Under the pieces are notes generated by a model. That model was not told the origin of the DNA. It saw nothing but the letters and a program-made list of their open reading frames with translations, and did not search any database. The position numbers were made by a program, and so were the translations under genes. From Cyclospora cayetanensis (taxonomy: Eukaryota > Apicomplexa > Conoidasida > Eucoccidiorida > Eimeriidae): 64,000 nt of DNA. The number at the start of each line of letters is the position of its first letter. Position 1 is the first letter of the stretch. The stretch is taken from the NCBI RefSeq assembly GCF_002999335.1, contig NW_020312392.1, positions 124,001 through 188,000 on the forward strand, read 5' to 3'. This document shows, piece by piece, positions 1 to 13,127 of the stretch.

Positions 1-1945
1 GATCAGAAATTCTGTTGCCTACTGAGTAGCTACCATAACGGTTGGCCGTAAACTCGAGTCTGGCCCTCAAAAGGGCCATTGCCCCACTTTTCCCTCAAGC
101 CACACAGTCTCGCGCTTTAATGGCAAATGGAAGGCTGGAATGTGCTCATGATGACTCCCAGAGTATGAAGGGCCAGAATCTATACTTATGCACTGTGTTT
201 TGCATTGGTCATACCGAATTAAGGAACGGGCAAGAAATCACTGTTGTTTCTGTTGCTCATATTTGTCCTTTACCACAAAGTAAAGTCAGCCAATACGGTA
301 GGAATTAAAGTCGCCTAGACCTCTACGCGATAGGTTGCTGTATGCAACTTGGTGTGAGTGAATAGATGGATTGCTCAAAGGGTGTGGCAATATCCTTGCA
401 CACTAGGCGTCTGCATCCTTCTGCCGCACTCTCGGTCCTACTGCCGGAACCCGTAGGGATGAGGGCAAAGGACAGAGGAGGGAATTATTTGAGAGTAGCA
501 CTCTGAGACTTTTTAATAGGCTTGTCAGCTCATGGACAGATCCTTGGAAGAACTTTACACAGGGCCGTCCGAGTTCTTCGCTGCCCACACAGGAAGCTGA
601 GGCCGCAGGTGTGAGCAGCACTTTCCTGTAGCGAAGTGCGGGAAATCTCGTTTATCGGATGCAAAAGATATGCAAACAAACCGCGCAGTCCACTTGGGTT
701 GGCTTCCATTTAGTTAAACTCAGTCTAGGAAATTCAGCCGAATAGAGGGCTAGTAATTAGGTGGCCAGCTACACCGTAAAGCCGAAGTTGCGTAGTGATG
801 AATTGTTCGAAATATGGGGAGATCCAGGGGTTGACCTTTGGGGCTCGCCATCTGTTGCGCTGCACATTACTGTGGCCACTGTACTTACAAGGCAGCAGTG
901 AACGTAAGGTGGACCTGTCTGCGACTCCCTGGGAGGGAGGGGCAAAGAACCGGAGGGCCGCAAATCGTACATAAATCAAGGGGAACAGAGCGACAAATGA
1001 AGACAGAGGGCGAAGCCAACAACTGAGTTGGATTCATCCCAACAGGCTGCATGACATATTTGCCGTAGTGTCAAATCACATAGACTGCTGGATGGCGAAG
1101 AGCCAAAGCACTTCCTATCGGCGAAAAGTTTTCCGCGAGCAGTCTCATCGGTAAAGTTCTTACTGACAGCCTCTTTAAGGAGCCATGGTGCACGGGTATA
1201 AAGGAGTTGCGCTTCTTCTCATCAGCGACGCTCTGGGCATCAAGTCCTTCCATCTACCTACTCCTTGCAATGGGAGCTTGCTATCTTAGCAGCTAGAGCT
1301 CTCCAGCATCTGCCTGGAGACAATTCTGCGTGCTGCAAGAGACTCTTTATGGACTGTCTTGCCTCGTAAGAGAAAGGAAGACCTGTGAACAATACGCCCT
1401 TAATGGCAGTGTCTCTCTTTATGGCTTTGGAGGTGCCTGAGAACTTTCAATAGTGGGCTTCTGAAGAGATTAAGAATTCTTCCTGAGTCGTCTGCGGAAT
1501 GCGCCGCGCACTCACATGACCCGGGCAACGGAGCAGGAGCGACGAACAGACGCTGTACTCAAAAACTATTAACGACCAGACGCCTGTGGGGTGGGGTGGG
1601 GTCAGAAAAACCCCCTTGGAGACCCCTTTGCATTTTACAAGAGATGCTTAGCGTCCTCAAGGGTGTCTGTCAAGCATCGAACAAACGGACGCTTCACATA
1701 ACAGCACCAGCTCTCCAGAGGCACATATGTTTGGCACTTTAGCAAACGGCCGCACGAGCTAAATGCAAGACTGCTCCCCCTATGACTCACATGGCCGAGA
1801 ACAGCGCAAAGAAAAAGATACAAGAGAGCAAATTTCCAACTTGTTGAAGGTTTCCGGAACTGTAGCAACCCACTGTCTGAGCTAAGGCTGTAAACTTGGC
1901 TTCTGCCACTGCTGCTTCTAGAGAACCCCCGCTTTCTTGTGGCTC
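1..1945. other. No gene recognised; left flank
   Basis: Only short open frames (under 95 codons) occur on either strand and none has a recognisable motif, long repeat or convincing splice pattern. Triplet-rich DNA starts at about 1.9 kb, so this stretch may be intergenic or may contain the 3' untranslated part of the minus-strand gene that begins to its right. Confidence 0.5.
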
Positions 1946-2227
1946 ATCAATAGCCCCCGCACTGTCTTTCCACCGCTGCGCTGTCCCCCGGAATGCACAT
2001 TAGCTGACTCGCATGGAAAGTGCTCTTACAAAGTCGTGTCGCCACTGTTACTGCTACTGCTTGTGCCAGTGCTTCTGTTGTTGGTGCGATTTTTCGGGTT
2101 ATCCAGGGTGCCGTTGCAGTGTCTCTCTTGACCCTAATACGGCTGCTGGTATTCTCGCTGGTCGTCTTTCTCAAGGCGCTGCTGATGTTGCTGTATTTTC
2201 CATACTCTCGATGTCTCAAGGTGCTGC

Positions 2228-3732
2228 TCATGGTTCAGCAGCATGCGTCTGCGGGGGGGAGGGGGGGGGACGAGGGGGGGCGAAGCTATCACTGGCCTCT
2301 ATGTGCTGCAGTGCCCTACGCAGCAGCAGCTGCTGTTCGACTTGCTGCTTCCTTGTAACCGCTGTGGTAGCAGCGAGCCACCCTGCTGATGCTGCCGGGA
2401 TCGTTGCAGCGGCAGCGGCTATGGCTGCCGATGCTGCTGCAGGGTTGACCGCTGCTCCGAATTGCAAATGCGGATCTTTGTGTTGCTGCTGCTGCAGCTC
2501 TTGTTGATGATTGCGACTTGCGCGTATCTTCCACAGAAAGTCTTCCGCTGAATCTGAATTGCTGACAGTAATAACTGCAGCGGTAGGGGAAGAGTGTTCC
2601 TGCCTTTTAGGGGACCGCTGACGACGCGTGTCATTGCTGGCGCTGGGGTGTATTTTCGCGCTGCCGCAGCTGCAACTGCCTGACTTGCAGCTATCCGCTG
2701 GCAGCCTTGAGAGAACGGTGCTCCCTGATACGCGCTGCTCTTGCTGCGCTCTAAGCCTCTGCTGTAGCTTTCGCTGTTGCTGGAAGGTCTGCTGCTGCAG
2801 AAGCTCGTGCTGGAGTGTCTGCTGCAGATGCCGCTGAATCGCGTTTTGTTGCTGGGTACGGAAAACGAGCTGCTGCTGCCGTTCCTGCTGCTGCCTCTGC
2901 GCTGCCCTAGCCTCTCAGGGAATCAAATGCCGTCTCAGCTGCAGCTGCCGCAGGCGGAGCTCTTCAAGTACTGAGCTGCCAGGCCGCAGCCGCTTTGTTG
3001 TTGCTGCTGCTGCTGGCTATTTTTCGGCCTTGCAGGCGCTGCAGCAGTAGCTGCTCCTGTCCTTCCCGCAGCTGCTGCACCTGCGCCTTGAAGCGCGGCC
3101 TCAGAAGTGTCGGCTTCGCTGCCTGTGTCGATGTACACTACCAATTCGTCATCAGACTCCAATTGGCCTACAGGTGTCTCTGCTGTCTTCTGCCCAGCAC
3201 ATGGTGCTGCGTTTTGCCGCGTCTCTCCATCCACAGCGCACACATCGTCGTACGCTTGTGTCCCCGCGTGCGGCTTTTGCGCCCTCCCCCTTGCCCCGTA
3301 AACCGTTTTACTGGAGGAAGCCTTGGCAGGCACCGCCGCGAAGTCCAGCATCAGAGAAGGCGTTGCATGCGTCCTTGCACCAGCAGCAGCTAAGAGAGCC
3401 GCAGCAGCCTCTCCTAGCGACACGGGCGCTCTTACCCCGCACGCCTCTTCCTCAACGCCGGAGCGTCTGCTTGTGACTGTTAACAGTCTCTCTCTATTGG
3501 AGCCCTCGCAGTTCGCAAATCCGGAACGGAAGACACGTCGGCGCATTACGGAACCCCCCAAGAAAGGCGGCTGCGGCTGCTGCTGCTGCGGCATACGCTC
3601 AGGTGATGAGTGTTTGCTCTCGAGCCCGAGGCCTGATGCATACAGAGCAGTGGGGTGCGTTGCTCTAGAAGCCTTTCGCCCTTTTTTGCTCGGTGCTGTC
3701 GCCTTTGACTTCACAACATCGACTTTTGTCAA
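2228..3732 (-). CDS. Low-complexity Gln/Ala-rich hypothetical protein, partial (two exons seen)
   Basis: No family was recognised. Two long minus-strand frames join well: one from about 3732 to 2972 and one from 2906 to 2228 (226 codons). They are linked by a candidate 65-base intron, 2971-2907, with a GTACTT donor and a CTAG acceptor, phase 2 on both sides; splicing removes the TGA at 2917-2915 that otherwise interrupts the second frame. The first exon carries a basic start (KSK, KKGRK), a PQQQQPQPP stretch, an acidic island (ESDDELVVYIDTGSE) and a Q7 run. The second is Gln-rich with heptad-like Leu/Gln spacing, then Ala-rich, and ends in a Pro-rich tail. No ATG starts the first exon (a stop lies just upstream at about 3755), so the true start must be in an upstream exon. 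The strand was chosen because the minus frames give Gln/Ala-rich protein with charged islands, while the plus frames give Cys/Leu-rich nonsense. Confidence 0.45.
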
Positions 3733-3767
3733 TCCGCAGGAGGCGCAGCTGAATCAGCTGCGGCACG

Positions 3768-6326
3768 TGCTTCTGTATGCTGCGGTGGAGTCGATTCCGT
3801 GGCTATTAAAGCCGCTACTGACATCCGAACGGCTAGCGCAGGCTGCTGCACGCCTTCCCGAGCCGTAGAGGTGTCTACAGCACCAGTAAAAGAGGATTAT
3901 GCCGTACTTGGAGTAAGACTCCTCTCTGATGCCGGTGCTGCACGAGGTACGCTAGCTGACGCAGTCCAGGGTGCAGCTCTGGTGTCCTGCTACTGCGTCT
4001 GCTGCAGTTGCAGTTGTTGCTGATGTTGGTGTTCTTGCAGTTGCGTCTGCGGCGAGGGTGTGCAGCACGCCACTAAGACTTGCTCCATAGGGATGAGGTG
4101 GCATGTGGTGAGGAGAAACGCCACCAGCTGACGGCGCCCCGCGGGAAGTACACGGCAGGTGTTACTGCAGCAGCAGCTTCCCTGCAGCCGTACAAGCCAT
4201 GGATGTGGCGTGGCCGCTGCGCGAAGCGGCATCACTAGCAGCAACAGAGTAACTTTTTTCAGGAAGACCGAGAGGGAGGCGCCTCAGTAGGCGCTGCTGC
4301 CGCGTCTGCTTGTGCTGCTCCCATAGGCGGTAAAGCTGCAGCATCACTGAGAGGGGGCTACCAAGGCATTGCCAGACCATGCTTGCACCGCTGCGCTGCG
4401 GCAACAACAATTGCTGCTGCCTTGCGACTGCTTGCTGCTGCTCCTGCTGTTGCTGCAGGACTCCCAGGTAGTGAATTAAGTAACCTTACACTACCCGGGA
4501 GACGCAAATCATGCACTTTCCGCCAACAAAGCCTTCTAGAGAGACACCTGTCGAGGCTACAAAGCGCGCAAGGTATTCAGTAAACTCCCGCTGCTGATGC
4601 TGGCGCTTCTGCTCTTGCTGATGGTGTACGGAAAGTCACCAACCCTCCAGCATGCGGGCTTTTGCTGCAGTCGCCTTGGTCTACTTCTACTACTGCTGCT
4701 ACTACTACTCCTACTTCTACTACTACTAGTGCTGCTACTACTACTACTCCTACTCCTACTCCTACTACTACTACTCCTACTCCTCATCCTCATCCTACTA
4801 CTACTACTACTACTGCTGCTGCTACTACTACTACTACTACTCCTACTACTACTACTACTACTACTAACACCACCACCACCACTGCCACTGCTGCTGCACA
4901 GGGCGGCAAACAACAAGGCGCCCGATTCCGCTGCAACTCGTCTTCGAACAACCCACTGCCCTGCTGTTTCAGGGTCTCCCCTGCTGCCGCTCTCTTACCT
5001 GCTGTGAGCGGCAGCAACGCTTGCAGCCGACTCCAGCTCAGGGTGCATGTGCGTCAGCACGAGACTAAACATTTCCAAATGTTCTGCTTGCGGAAGGCAG
5101 CCACAGAGCCGCTCGAGGGCCTGCAGAGGGAAATGCCTGGAATCAGCTGCTGCCAGGGTAGCTGCTCCTGAAGCTACGGATGCCGCCGCGCGTGCATCTG
5201 CAGTCGCTCGTCTTGGTGCTGCTGGCGTGGCAGCGGCAGCTGCGCAGACTGCGGAAACATGTAAACTGAAACGTCCTTCATGAAGCTGTGTTGATTAGCG
5301 CTGCGAATCACGCTCGAGAGAGAGCTAGGCTGCTCTTCTCGCTGTCCTGATGCTGTTTGCCATCCCCGGTTCTACCTTTACTAGGGCACACGGAGCCGAG
5401 GACTGTATCTTCACACTACTGCTGATGTTGATGATGCTGCTGCTGCTGATGAAGCTGCAGATATTGGTGTTGCTGCTGAGGACGACAGCGGCGTCCAGTG
5501 CCTCCTTCCACGGGGGGCGTAGAAAAGCAGCAGCAACTACTACCTTGTCCAATAAGGACGTTCGCTGCAAGGAAGGTAGCGCCCCTGCACTTTCTGCTGC
5601 TGTCAAGAAAAGGGCAGTTGATTCCTTCGCGCCTACTGCTCCGCAGCACGAAGCGCAGAAGCTGCGTTTCGTGCTGCTTGCGACTCGGCTGCTGCCCGTG
5701 CTGCTGGTGCTGCTGGTGCTGCTGCTGTCGCACGCCTCGTGAGCTGCTGCTCGGCAGCGTCATGATGCTTCACGCTGCCGCCTGCGCAGATTGCTTGGTC
5801 CCGACAGCAGAGGCGCGTTAGCGCATTCCAGGGGCGGTGCCTAGAGGGGGCATTCGTAGGGTGGTGCTCTCGTCTGGCAGCCTAGGAGAGAGATACACAC
5901 CGTCTTTGCCTGCTGTCACGCTTGCTGATTCCCGAGTCGTCTTCACCTCCCGTAAATGCGTGCTGCTGGAGCATCGCTGCAAGCGCGCTGACAGCCGCTG
6001 CCACTCTACTGGCTTTGTTGGGAAACATAAAATGCCCTTAAAAAACGGAAGACAGTCCGATCCGCTGCAAACAGCAGCAGAAGTAGAGGAGCTGCCGAGC
6101 AGGAGTACGAACCGACTAGAATTTTATCTATTTGTCCACTGGTTCGGCGACCGCTGCTGCTGCGGGGAGAAGCAGCTGGGGAAACAAAAGAACAGCACCA
6201 TCGCAGGGGCACGGCTGCAGGTTGAGGAGAGCAGCTCCTAAAACAACAGACGCACATGCAACTACAGCCAACACTCTTGGCTTGTCTGCATGTGTAACAA
6301 CCGTAGCTAGCAATGTATCGCCGCAT
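3768..6326 (-). other. Probable upstream exons of the low-complexity minus-strand gene
   Basis: Several minus-strand frames of 55-115 codons follow one another here, with Gln/His-rich runs (for example 5763-5416, with QQQHQQHQQH and HQQQQHHQHQQ) and Ala/Thr/Ser-rich runs. They resemble the composition of the downstream exons, but frames change often and I could not define splice sites with confidence. Frame 4244-3990 ends in Gln-rich sequence at a TAG and has further stops at 3899-3897 and 3731-3729 in the same frame, so introns must separate the real exons if this is coding. A TTG- or ATG-started frame at 6313-6128 has a hydrophobic stretch and could be a leader exon. Confidence 0.25.
4681..4868. 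repeat. Imperfect CTA/TAC trinucleotide microsatellite
   Basis: About 190 bases are built almost wholly from CTA/TAC triplets with scattered CTG, CTC and CAT variants, ending in a short ACC run. It gives poly-Ser on the minus strand, poly-Leu in one plus frame and poly-Thr in another. It differs from the CAG/CTG repeats that dominate the rest of the left third. Confidence 0.85.
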
Positions 6327-8232
6327 CAGCTACCGCTGCTTAACCCTTGTGCTTCCAAGCAGCTGCTAGGGCTCGCATGTGGAGGGCAACACGCCTCTCA
6401 TAGTCTGCCTACACTGCTGGAGGGCGGCCGGGGTCTCTCCCCTAGCCATGTTATAACTAGACATTCTGCAAAGCAGTGTTAGGTTCGTAGTGACAAAACA
6501 ACCCCGTGCACTGAGACATCACCCTCGCCAACTGGTTCGCTAGGCTGCCTCGCCCCTTGTGTGTACAGAGTGCCCGTCGCTAGCTGCACTCTGCTTCTCG
6601 AACGCCGACTCTGAGCCCCCAAACCTGCATGCAGCTTGCCAACATAGCGAAACCGACCACAACGGGCCTTTCCGCAACGTCGGTGGGGCTGAGTGGGGAG
6701 ACGTGCGTCTCCCTGGACTAGGCCCTGTGCACACTGTACGCACGTCACACGGCAGTGTGTCTGGACTGCTGCACACTGAGAATTGCAAAGGGCAAAAATT
6801 ATTCCCTTTGTTAGTGTGCAGCGTTCAAAATTGAAAGCGCGCCTTCTTCGGCCTCGCCGAGAGCAGCCCCTCGACATGGCGCGCAGCGTTTGCCGTTCTG
6901 TGGCGTGTGGCATCAGAATCTTTGAGCGTCGCCTCGCAGGGAAATCTCGCTACACAGACACTGAACATGTGCTTAAGGCAAATGCCAACTATCTCATTCC
7001 AAGGCTCAAGACTTGCCACCCAGAGGGTCTAAGCAGAACGGGGGAACCGTTATCACAGGCAGGCACACCCCCGTGTCGAGGGGGTGCTTTTCCGAAATAC
7101 GCACTCGAATCCTTCCGGCGTCAGACTTGCATTCCATCCTGCCTTTGGACTTGTTTAAGATACTTGCCCGATCAGTGCGCCCCGATGCTCCACCATTGTG
7201 TCGCTACGGGTTCAGTATCCCACGTATTTCACACGCCTTTCTTCCTGCCCCTAGTTAGACACACTTCTCCAGGTCCCACAGACATCCTCTCACTTGTCCT
7301 TACATGTTTTCGCCAGCGTGAAATCGCTCCTTATCGCTGTAACCGTCGCTTCTCAGGGATGCAAGTTACATTCCACCGGCCGCAATGGCAGCTACTTACG
7401 CTTCTCCCAATGAATGACTCGGGGACATCTATGGAACCAGCATTCCACATGTATTTGTCTAGACTTTCTCCTGTATATAGGTCCTCTCAACAAATGTAAC
7501 AAGCTCGACTTAGTGCGGTAGACCCAGGCGTCAAGGCTGCCTGCGCGTCGCCCTAGGCAATTTCCGCCGTTGTCTTGCATGCTGAGAACCGCTGTGATGC
7601 CTCTGAATCAGGCTGAATCACTCAACTGCGTGCATTTGTTACCCCTGTTCTCCTTCAACCTTTCGCGAAACTCGGCTTGCTCTAGATATGCCGGTTCCCT
7701 ATCGAGGTGACGGCAAACCAAGCGAGAAGCCTGAGCGGCGCACCTGTGGCTTTTGCTCGTCAAAACATGCTCTCGCCAGATGCTCGCAACTCTTAATTGC
7801 TAGCTGCGCTTCTGTGCAGCTAGCTACGAGAGAGGCCTAAATACTTTCCTGCGTCGGCGTTACACAGTGGGCACCAGCAAAGGAAGGTCTGGCGTCTCTT
7901 CTTCGCCTCCTTTCAGAAGCGATCAAAAGTATGCACAACTCACGCTTCACCTAAAGCAAACTATGGTGATTCCCCCTTGTGCGGAAAGCACTTTGCAGAC
8001 AGAAAGAAACCATTTGCAGCATATTGACACGGGATATTTCAAGTGCAACAGCTGCAAATCCACATTGTTGGTGTTTCTGCTCCTATGCAGCTGACGATGC
8101 GTGCTGCCTTCTATCGCTGCCTTAGAGAATGCCCCAGTGCAGTGCCGCTGAGCCCGCTTGCCTGCTAACTAGCGCAGGCAGCTGCAACACTCACTGGTGC
8201 TGCCCATGCTGCTGCTGCTGCTTCTGCTCCTG
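6327..8232. other. Mostly non-coding interval with one unsupported open frame
   Basis: A plus-strand frame is open from 6783 to 7499 (238 codons), but its first codon is TTG; the first ATG is near 6875. It has no domain, low-complexity run or splice context that I recognise, and GC-rich DNA makes long chance frames more likely. A TGCATGCA palindrome, the core of known ApiAP2 binding motifs, lies at 6626-6633. Nothing else is evident. Confidence 0.3.
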
Positions 8233-8868
8233 CTACCGCAGAAACTGGCGGGAGAGACGGTACTCTGCACGCAGCCTATCCAGCGTTGAGTAAAAGCGTC
8301 TCTGCACAGCAGCAAGGGGTGCAGCTGCTGCCCCCCCCTTAGGGCCTACTGGCTCGTCGCTGAAACTGTTGTCTGTTGCCGTCTCGGTGGACGGTTTTCG
8401 CTGGAGGGATTTACTTGTTCTCTTTCGCTGCTGCTGCTGTTGTTGCTGGCGTGATACAGCAGACTCGGCGGTCGTAATGTCTTCGTCGTCATCCGAGGAG
8501 AGCAGCAGACAGCGAGGCCTAGATAGGAGAGTGTTTGCAGGAGACAGAGCAGCTGCAGCCGTGGCAGCGGCATTCGCCTTGCTCTGAGCAGGCAGCAGCT
8601 CTTGCTGCTCTTCAGCCTCATCTACGTCACTGTCCGACGCTACAAGCAGCAGCAGCGGCATGCGGCTATCCGCAGAAGCAGGAGAAGCAGCAGCAGCAGC
8701 AGCGCCCGGCAACTTCCGTCTGCTGTCTTCTGAAGCGTTCCACCGCTCCCGCTCTACCTGCAGCGGCTGCACAGCACCCCTCGCCTTTGCCTCAGCCCTT
8801 CTAGGCACGCCAAAGTCACACAGCTTCAGCTGAGCGGCACGCTTCACGCCACATGCCCCGGAGTCTTC

Positions 8869-8941
<73 letters not shown>

Positions 8942-11900
8942 ACGGCAGTCCCGCCGAGAAGTCTTGAAGGGAGTTCACACCGAGCTGCACCGCTTGTTCT
9001 CGCCGCTGCTGCGTGAGCATCCGCTGCCTTTGCTGCTTTCGTGCGAGGAACAACACCCTCATGCAGTGAGGGAGACCACCCAGCAGCAGAGCTGCCTGCA
9101 GCAGCAGCAGAGAGAGCTCGAAGGCCTCGCTGCTGCTGCCGATATCGCTGCTCTCGCTGCTGCTGCTGCTGCAGGCGATACTCCTGCAGCTTGCGACAGA
9201 CGCCCTCGAGGCCAAGCTGCTCGTCCTCTACCTCACAGTGCTGCGGAGACTGCCGAGGCGTCTGGGGAGCAGCGATCATGCCCAGCTGAAGCGGCTGTCG
9301 CGACGGCTGCAGTGCCAACTGAGGCTCCTGACACCCCGTCGGTCTGCCCCTGCAGCACGCATCCGCTTGCTGCGATCGCTGCTGGTGCCGAGCAGGAGTT
9401 GCAAAGCAACTGCTGTCGCTGCTGCTGCCTACGTTCGCAAGAAACGGCAAAGGCTCGCTGTGTGCAGCCTCGGAGATCAACGCATCATCAGCGGCAGCGG
9501 CTCCTTCTGCTGTCGCGTGTTTCTGCTCTTCCGACACACACCTACACCTATCGCAACCGCAGCGTGAAGCCCAGAGGCCTTGGGAGTCTCTGACACAAAT
9601 TCTCCTAGCCGCAGACGCAGCAGCATTCGTCTGCTCCAGGAGGTAGTTATCGAACATGTCTTGCTGCTGCTGCAGCTCCTGCTGCTGCTGCTGGAGCTGC
9701 TGCTGCTGCTGCTGCAGCCGCCGTTCCTTCTCCCTCAGCTGCCCCTCTAGCGCGTCGATGCGCTTCTGCTCCTGCAGCAGCAACTGCTGCTGCTGCTGCA
9801 GCCGCTCTTGCAGCAGCAACTGCTCGCGGCGTGATGTCAGAGCCTCGTTGCGGCTCTCCACTTCCCGCTGCTGCAGCACAGCCAGGTCAGCCCTTAGGGC
9901 CTGCACCTCGGCAGTGCGTGCCTGCAGACGCAGCAGCAGCATGCGCAATCCCACGCAGACACACGGAAGCACTACAAACAAAGCAGTCCCCCCGCACTCC
10001 CGACACGCGGCTTGAACGAAGCGAAAGGCTACGAGCCGATGTAGCAACGCCATGCCAAAGACGCCGCATCCCGGTGCACTCACCGCAAGGGCCTCTTCAT
10101 GCTGCTGGCGCTGCTGCTGCTGCAGCATCTCCTGCTGCAGCAGCAGCAGCTTGTGCTGCGCAAGCTCCTCGCGGGCAGCCTGCGTCTCGAGCTGCTGCCG
10201 CTGGTGCTCTGGATGTTGCATGCGCTCCTCCGATGGAGCTTTATGTGCAGCGGGTCGTCCACCATCCTGCAGCTGCTGCCGCTGCTGGAGCTGCTGCAGA
10301 TGACTCTGTGGAGTCTGATGGGGGAAACTGCTGCTGCCAGAGGGTGAAGCAGCTGGGAGGGAAGTGTAAGCCTTGCTGCTGCCGCCGCCGTCTGCAGCCG
10401 CAAGACCTGTGACGGCTCCGAGAGTCGAGAGGCTTCTGCTGCTGCTGCATCCACAGGCCGTTGATGCCACAGAGTCCGTCTGAGGCTTCTGCTGCTGCTT
10501 GCTGCTGCTGCTGCCGCTGCAGCCCCCCCCTTGCGCAGGTGCCGGGGGTGACGGGGCAGCTGCTGCGGCTGCTGCTGCTGCAGCTGCTGCTGCCGCCGCA
10601 GCAGCAGCCGCGGGAAAGACGGTGAAGCTCTCTCGGATGTTGCGGATGCTGCTGCGGAGGGCGCCGTAGTCGAATGCCTTGATGCTGTTTTTGCGGCCAG
10701 CATGCAGACTCCACAGAGCCGCGGCTCGCGTGTTGCTGTATCCGGAGGAGCAAAAGCTGCCATTCTCCGCAGCTGCCGGAGAAGGGAAGGCAGCCTCGGA
10801 GGAGGCGTCGAGCTGCAGTCGACGCTGCCTGCCGCTGCTGCTGCTCCTCCCGCTGAAGAGGCCTTGCTGCTCGAACTGCAGCGCAGAGGCGTGTGTATCC
10901 TTAGACACCGCCAGAGCAGCAGCAGCAGCAGCACCAGCAAGAGGCAGGCGGCTTGCCTCTAGAAGGTCAAGAGAAACACAGCTTCTGTTGCTGCTCTCGC
11001 AGTCACGTTGACTGGTGTTAGCTGCTGCTGTCTGCTCTTCCCAGCCTCCCGATCTTGGCGGCTCATCGCCGTACGGCTCGAGCAGCTGCTGCTCACTCGG
11101 AGGGGGGGCAGTCGCCGCTGCAGCAGAACCGGCAGCAGTCAGTTCGGCTTTCGCTTCAGCCTCCGCTACGAATGCATCTGCAGCTGCTGCTCCCACGCTT
11201 CTTCCTCCTGCTCCTGCTCCTGCCCCTCCTGGAGGAACAGGCGTGGCAGCTGAGGAGGGGACGCCTGAAGCGCTTGTTTCCAAGTGCAACTGCCTGCATG
11301 CGGCCTCTGCAGCCCCTTCTGCCGCTATCGGCGTCGCTTGCAGCGCGCATGGCAAGGGAGGCAGATGGAAGCGCAGCCTTGGCATGTCTCCTGCTGAGGT
11401 GCTATCTGGCGTCCCCTCCCCCCTTGCAGAGCTGCAGGCAGACCCTCCGCTTGTTGTTGCTGCTTGTAACAACGCAGCTGCTTCGCCAGCAGCAGTAGCG
11501 CGAGAGCCGCCTGACGCGCCAGCGGCCGCTGCATATGCCGCAGACGCGGCTTCCTTCCCACAAAGACGGCTGCTCAAAGCGTCTTCAGCCTGCGCATGTT
11601 TCCAACAGGACGAGATTCTCTGCGGCGAGACTGAATCAGGAAGAGGGGAACTTTTTCTGTTGCCTGGGCTCTGGAGGCGCAATGGCTGCTGCTCCGATGC
11701 CTGGAAGGCTGCAGCTGTTGCAGCAGCTGCCGCAGCCGCAGCTGCTGCTGCAACGGGAGAGTTTCTGCCGACAAGAAACGCTCGCGCGCTGCTGCTGCTG
11801 CCGCTGCCGCTGCTGCTGCTGCTGCTGCTCCTTCTACGGTAACAGAGCCGCTCAGTGTAGGAAAAACGCGCAGCAACGGCTACAGCAGCGTGCACCGCTG

Positions 11901-12219
11901 CTGCTGTGGCAGCCGAGACACTCAGGTCGCCATCGCTGCAGCTGGATCGCAGCAAGCGGTCATGCTGCTGCTGCCGCTCGGCGTGATGGCTCTGCTCCTG
12001 CAGTAAGAGCTCTTGAAGCGCCTCTCTGGGTGTATTGAGAGAAAAGGCGCGATCTTCACTCAAGAGGGCTCCATCCCCATTCAAGAGCCGATGCGGCTGT
12101 CCTCGCAGATCCTGCTGCTGCGACTGCTGCTCCGTCTGCAGTCTGCACTGCGCTAGGCGGCGCTGCTGAATGCGCTGCTGTCGCAGCAGCAACTCCCTCT
12201 CTAGATTTATGTCTGACAT
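8233..12219 (-). CDS. Large repeat-rich coiled-coil protein with homopolymeric amino-acid runs
   Basis: The unspliced frame has 1,328 codons; removing the in-frame intron at 10083-9922 gives 1,274 residues from exons 12219-10084 and 9921-8233. The start ATG at 12219 opens a Leu/Gln/Arg helix (MSDINLERELLLRQQRIQQR). The N-terminal half is Ala/Ser/Gly-rich with poly-Ser and poly-Ala runs and one conserved-looking island (KAFDYGALRSSIRNIRESF). The middle is a long Gln/Glu/Leu/Arg coiled coil that becomes continuous only after splicing. A short Cys-rich patch (CGCDRCRC) follows, then a poly-Gln run of about 25. The C-terminus carries Asp/Ser islands (SDSDVDEAEEQQ, SSDDDEDITT), basic sequence, and a charged end (RLRAEYRLSRQFLR) before TAG. 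No enzyme motif is present. Such homopolymeric runs are typical of Eimeria proteins. A scaffold or cytoskeletal role is possible but unproven. It is divergent from the helicase gene. Confidence 0.75.
8868..8943. repeat. CTG/TTG triplet run encoding poly-Gln on the minus strand
   Basis: About 25 consecutive CTG or TTG triplets (CAG/CAA on the minus strand) encode an uninterrupted Gln run in the large repeat-rich protein. Mixed CAG and CAA codons suggest that the Gln run is kept at protein level rather than being only a fresh slippage product. Confidence 0.9.
9922..10083 (-). other. Hidden in-frame intron (162 bases)
   Basis: On the minus strand GTGAGT follows exon sequence ending QHEEALA, and a CTGCAG acceptor precedes ARTAEVQALRADL. 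The interval is 162 bases, exactly 54 codons with no stop, so it reads through as coding. Its translation is Cys-rich and hydrophobic and would look like a membrane segment, whereas removing it fuses two halves of one coiled coil. Confidence 0.75.
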
Positions 12220-13127
12220 GGCAGCAAGCAGCTGCCGTTGCTGCTGCAGGGCCTGAGGGGGCCATACAGACGCAGCAGCACCAGCGGCAGTGCTACAGCG
12301 TAGCCTGCCAATAACGCGGGAAGCAAGAAATGCAGGGCAGCGCTTCCTGGTGCGGTCGTTGCAGCAGCATCAAAAAGGGTGCATGCATCAGTAGTGAGCT
12401 GAGATGCTCTCTCATCTGCACGGCAATAGGCAGCAGACACCGCTGCTGCTGAGCCCTTGCCGAGAGGAGCCGCTGCTGCTGCTGGTCTAATACTGCGTGC
12501 GCTCTACCCCGTTAAGAGTGCTGACCATGCTGCTTTTCGGCAGTTGCTGCTGCTACTGCCGTCAAATCAAACCCATAGGCGCGCGCAAACGCTGCTGAGC
12601 CCGCTGAGAGTGGATGGCACAAAGACACGTGTGCAGATCCGGGGGCCTGCGGCGAGAAAGGCGGTTGCTGCTGCGATCCGCGCAAAGAAAATAAAGCACA
12701 TGAACAGAATAAGGCAAAAAATATAAATGTTTGGAGGCCGCATAGGGTGTTGCCAGTAGTGCAGTTGCGGCTGTGACCAGGGGCTGCATGTTGTGGTTGG
12801 CGCTGCCAAGGCGCTCTCCGCTGCAGCGCCTGTGGCGATCACGCGGGGCTTCGCTGCCACGGAAAAGAACAACGGGAAGTGTTGTCTCGTATTTGTTGGA
12901 TTTTGAAGAGGTTAAGCCCGGCAGACAGGTGTAGAGGATTCCCGTTGCGTGATCAACTCCCCTGGATCTCCTTCCTCCACCCTGTGGCTGCGACTGCGGT
13001 AATTGCAGCGGCTACAGCGCGCGCGGGCTGCTCAGGCCGCCGCAGCTTTTGTGCAAGAAAGCGAACACTTCCCCATGCCCCTCAGGACCCTCCAGCCAGA
13101 GCCTGCAGCTGTAGCAGCAAGAGCAAG
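12220..13127. promoter_or_regulatory. Divergent promoter interval with a TGCATGCA site
   Basis: These 908 bases separate the start codons of the minus-strand repeat-rich gene (12219) and the plus-strand helicase (13128), so both promoters must lie here unless 5' untranslated exons extend elsewhere. A perfect TGCATGCA palindrome is at 12380-12387; this is the core bound by some ApiAP2 factors in Plasmodium, but its use here is unknown. An in-frame extension of the helicase frame back to about 12879 looks like untranslated sequence. Confidence 0.4.
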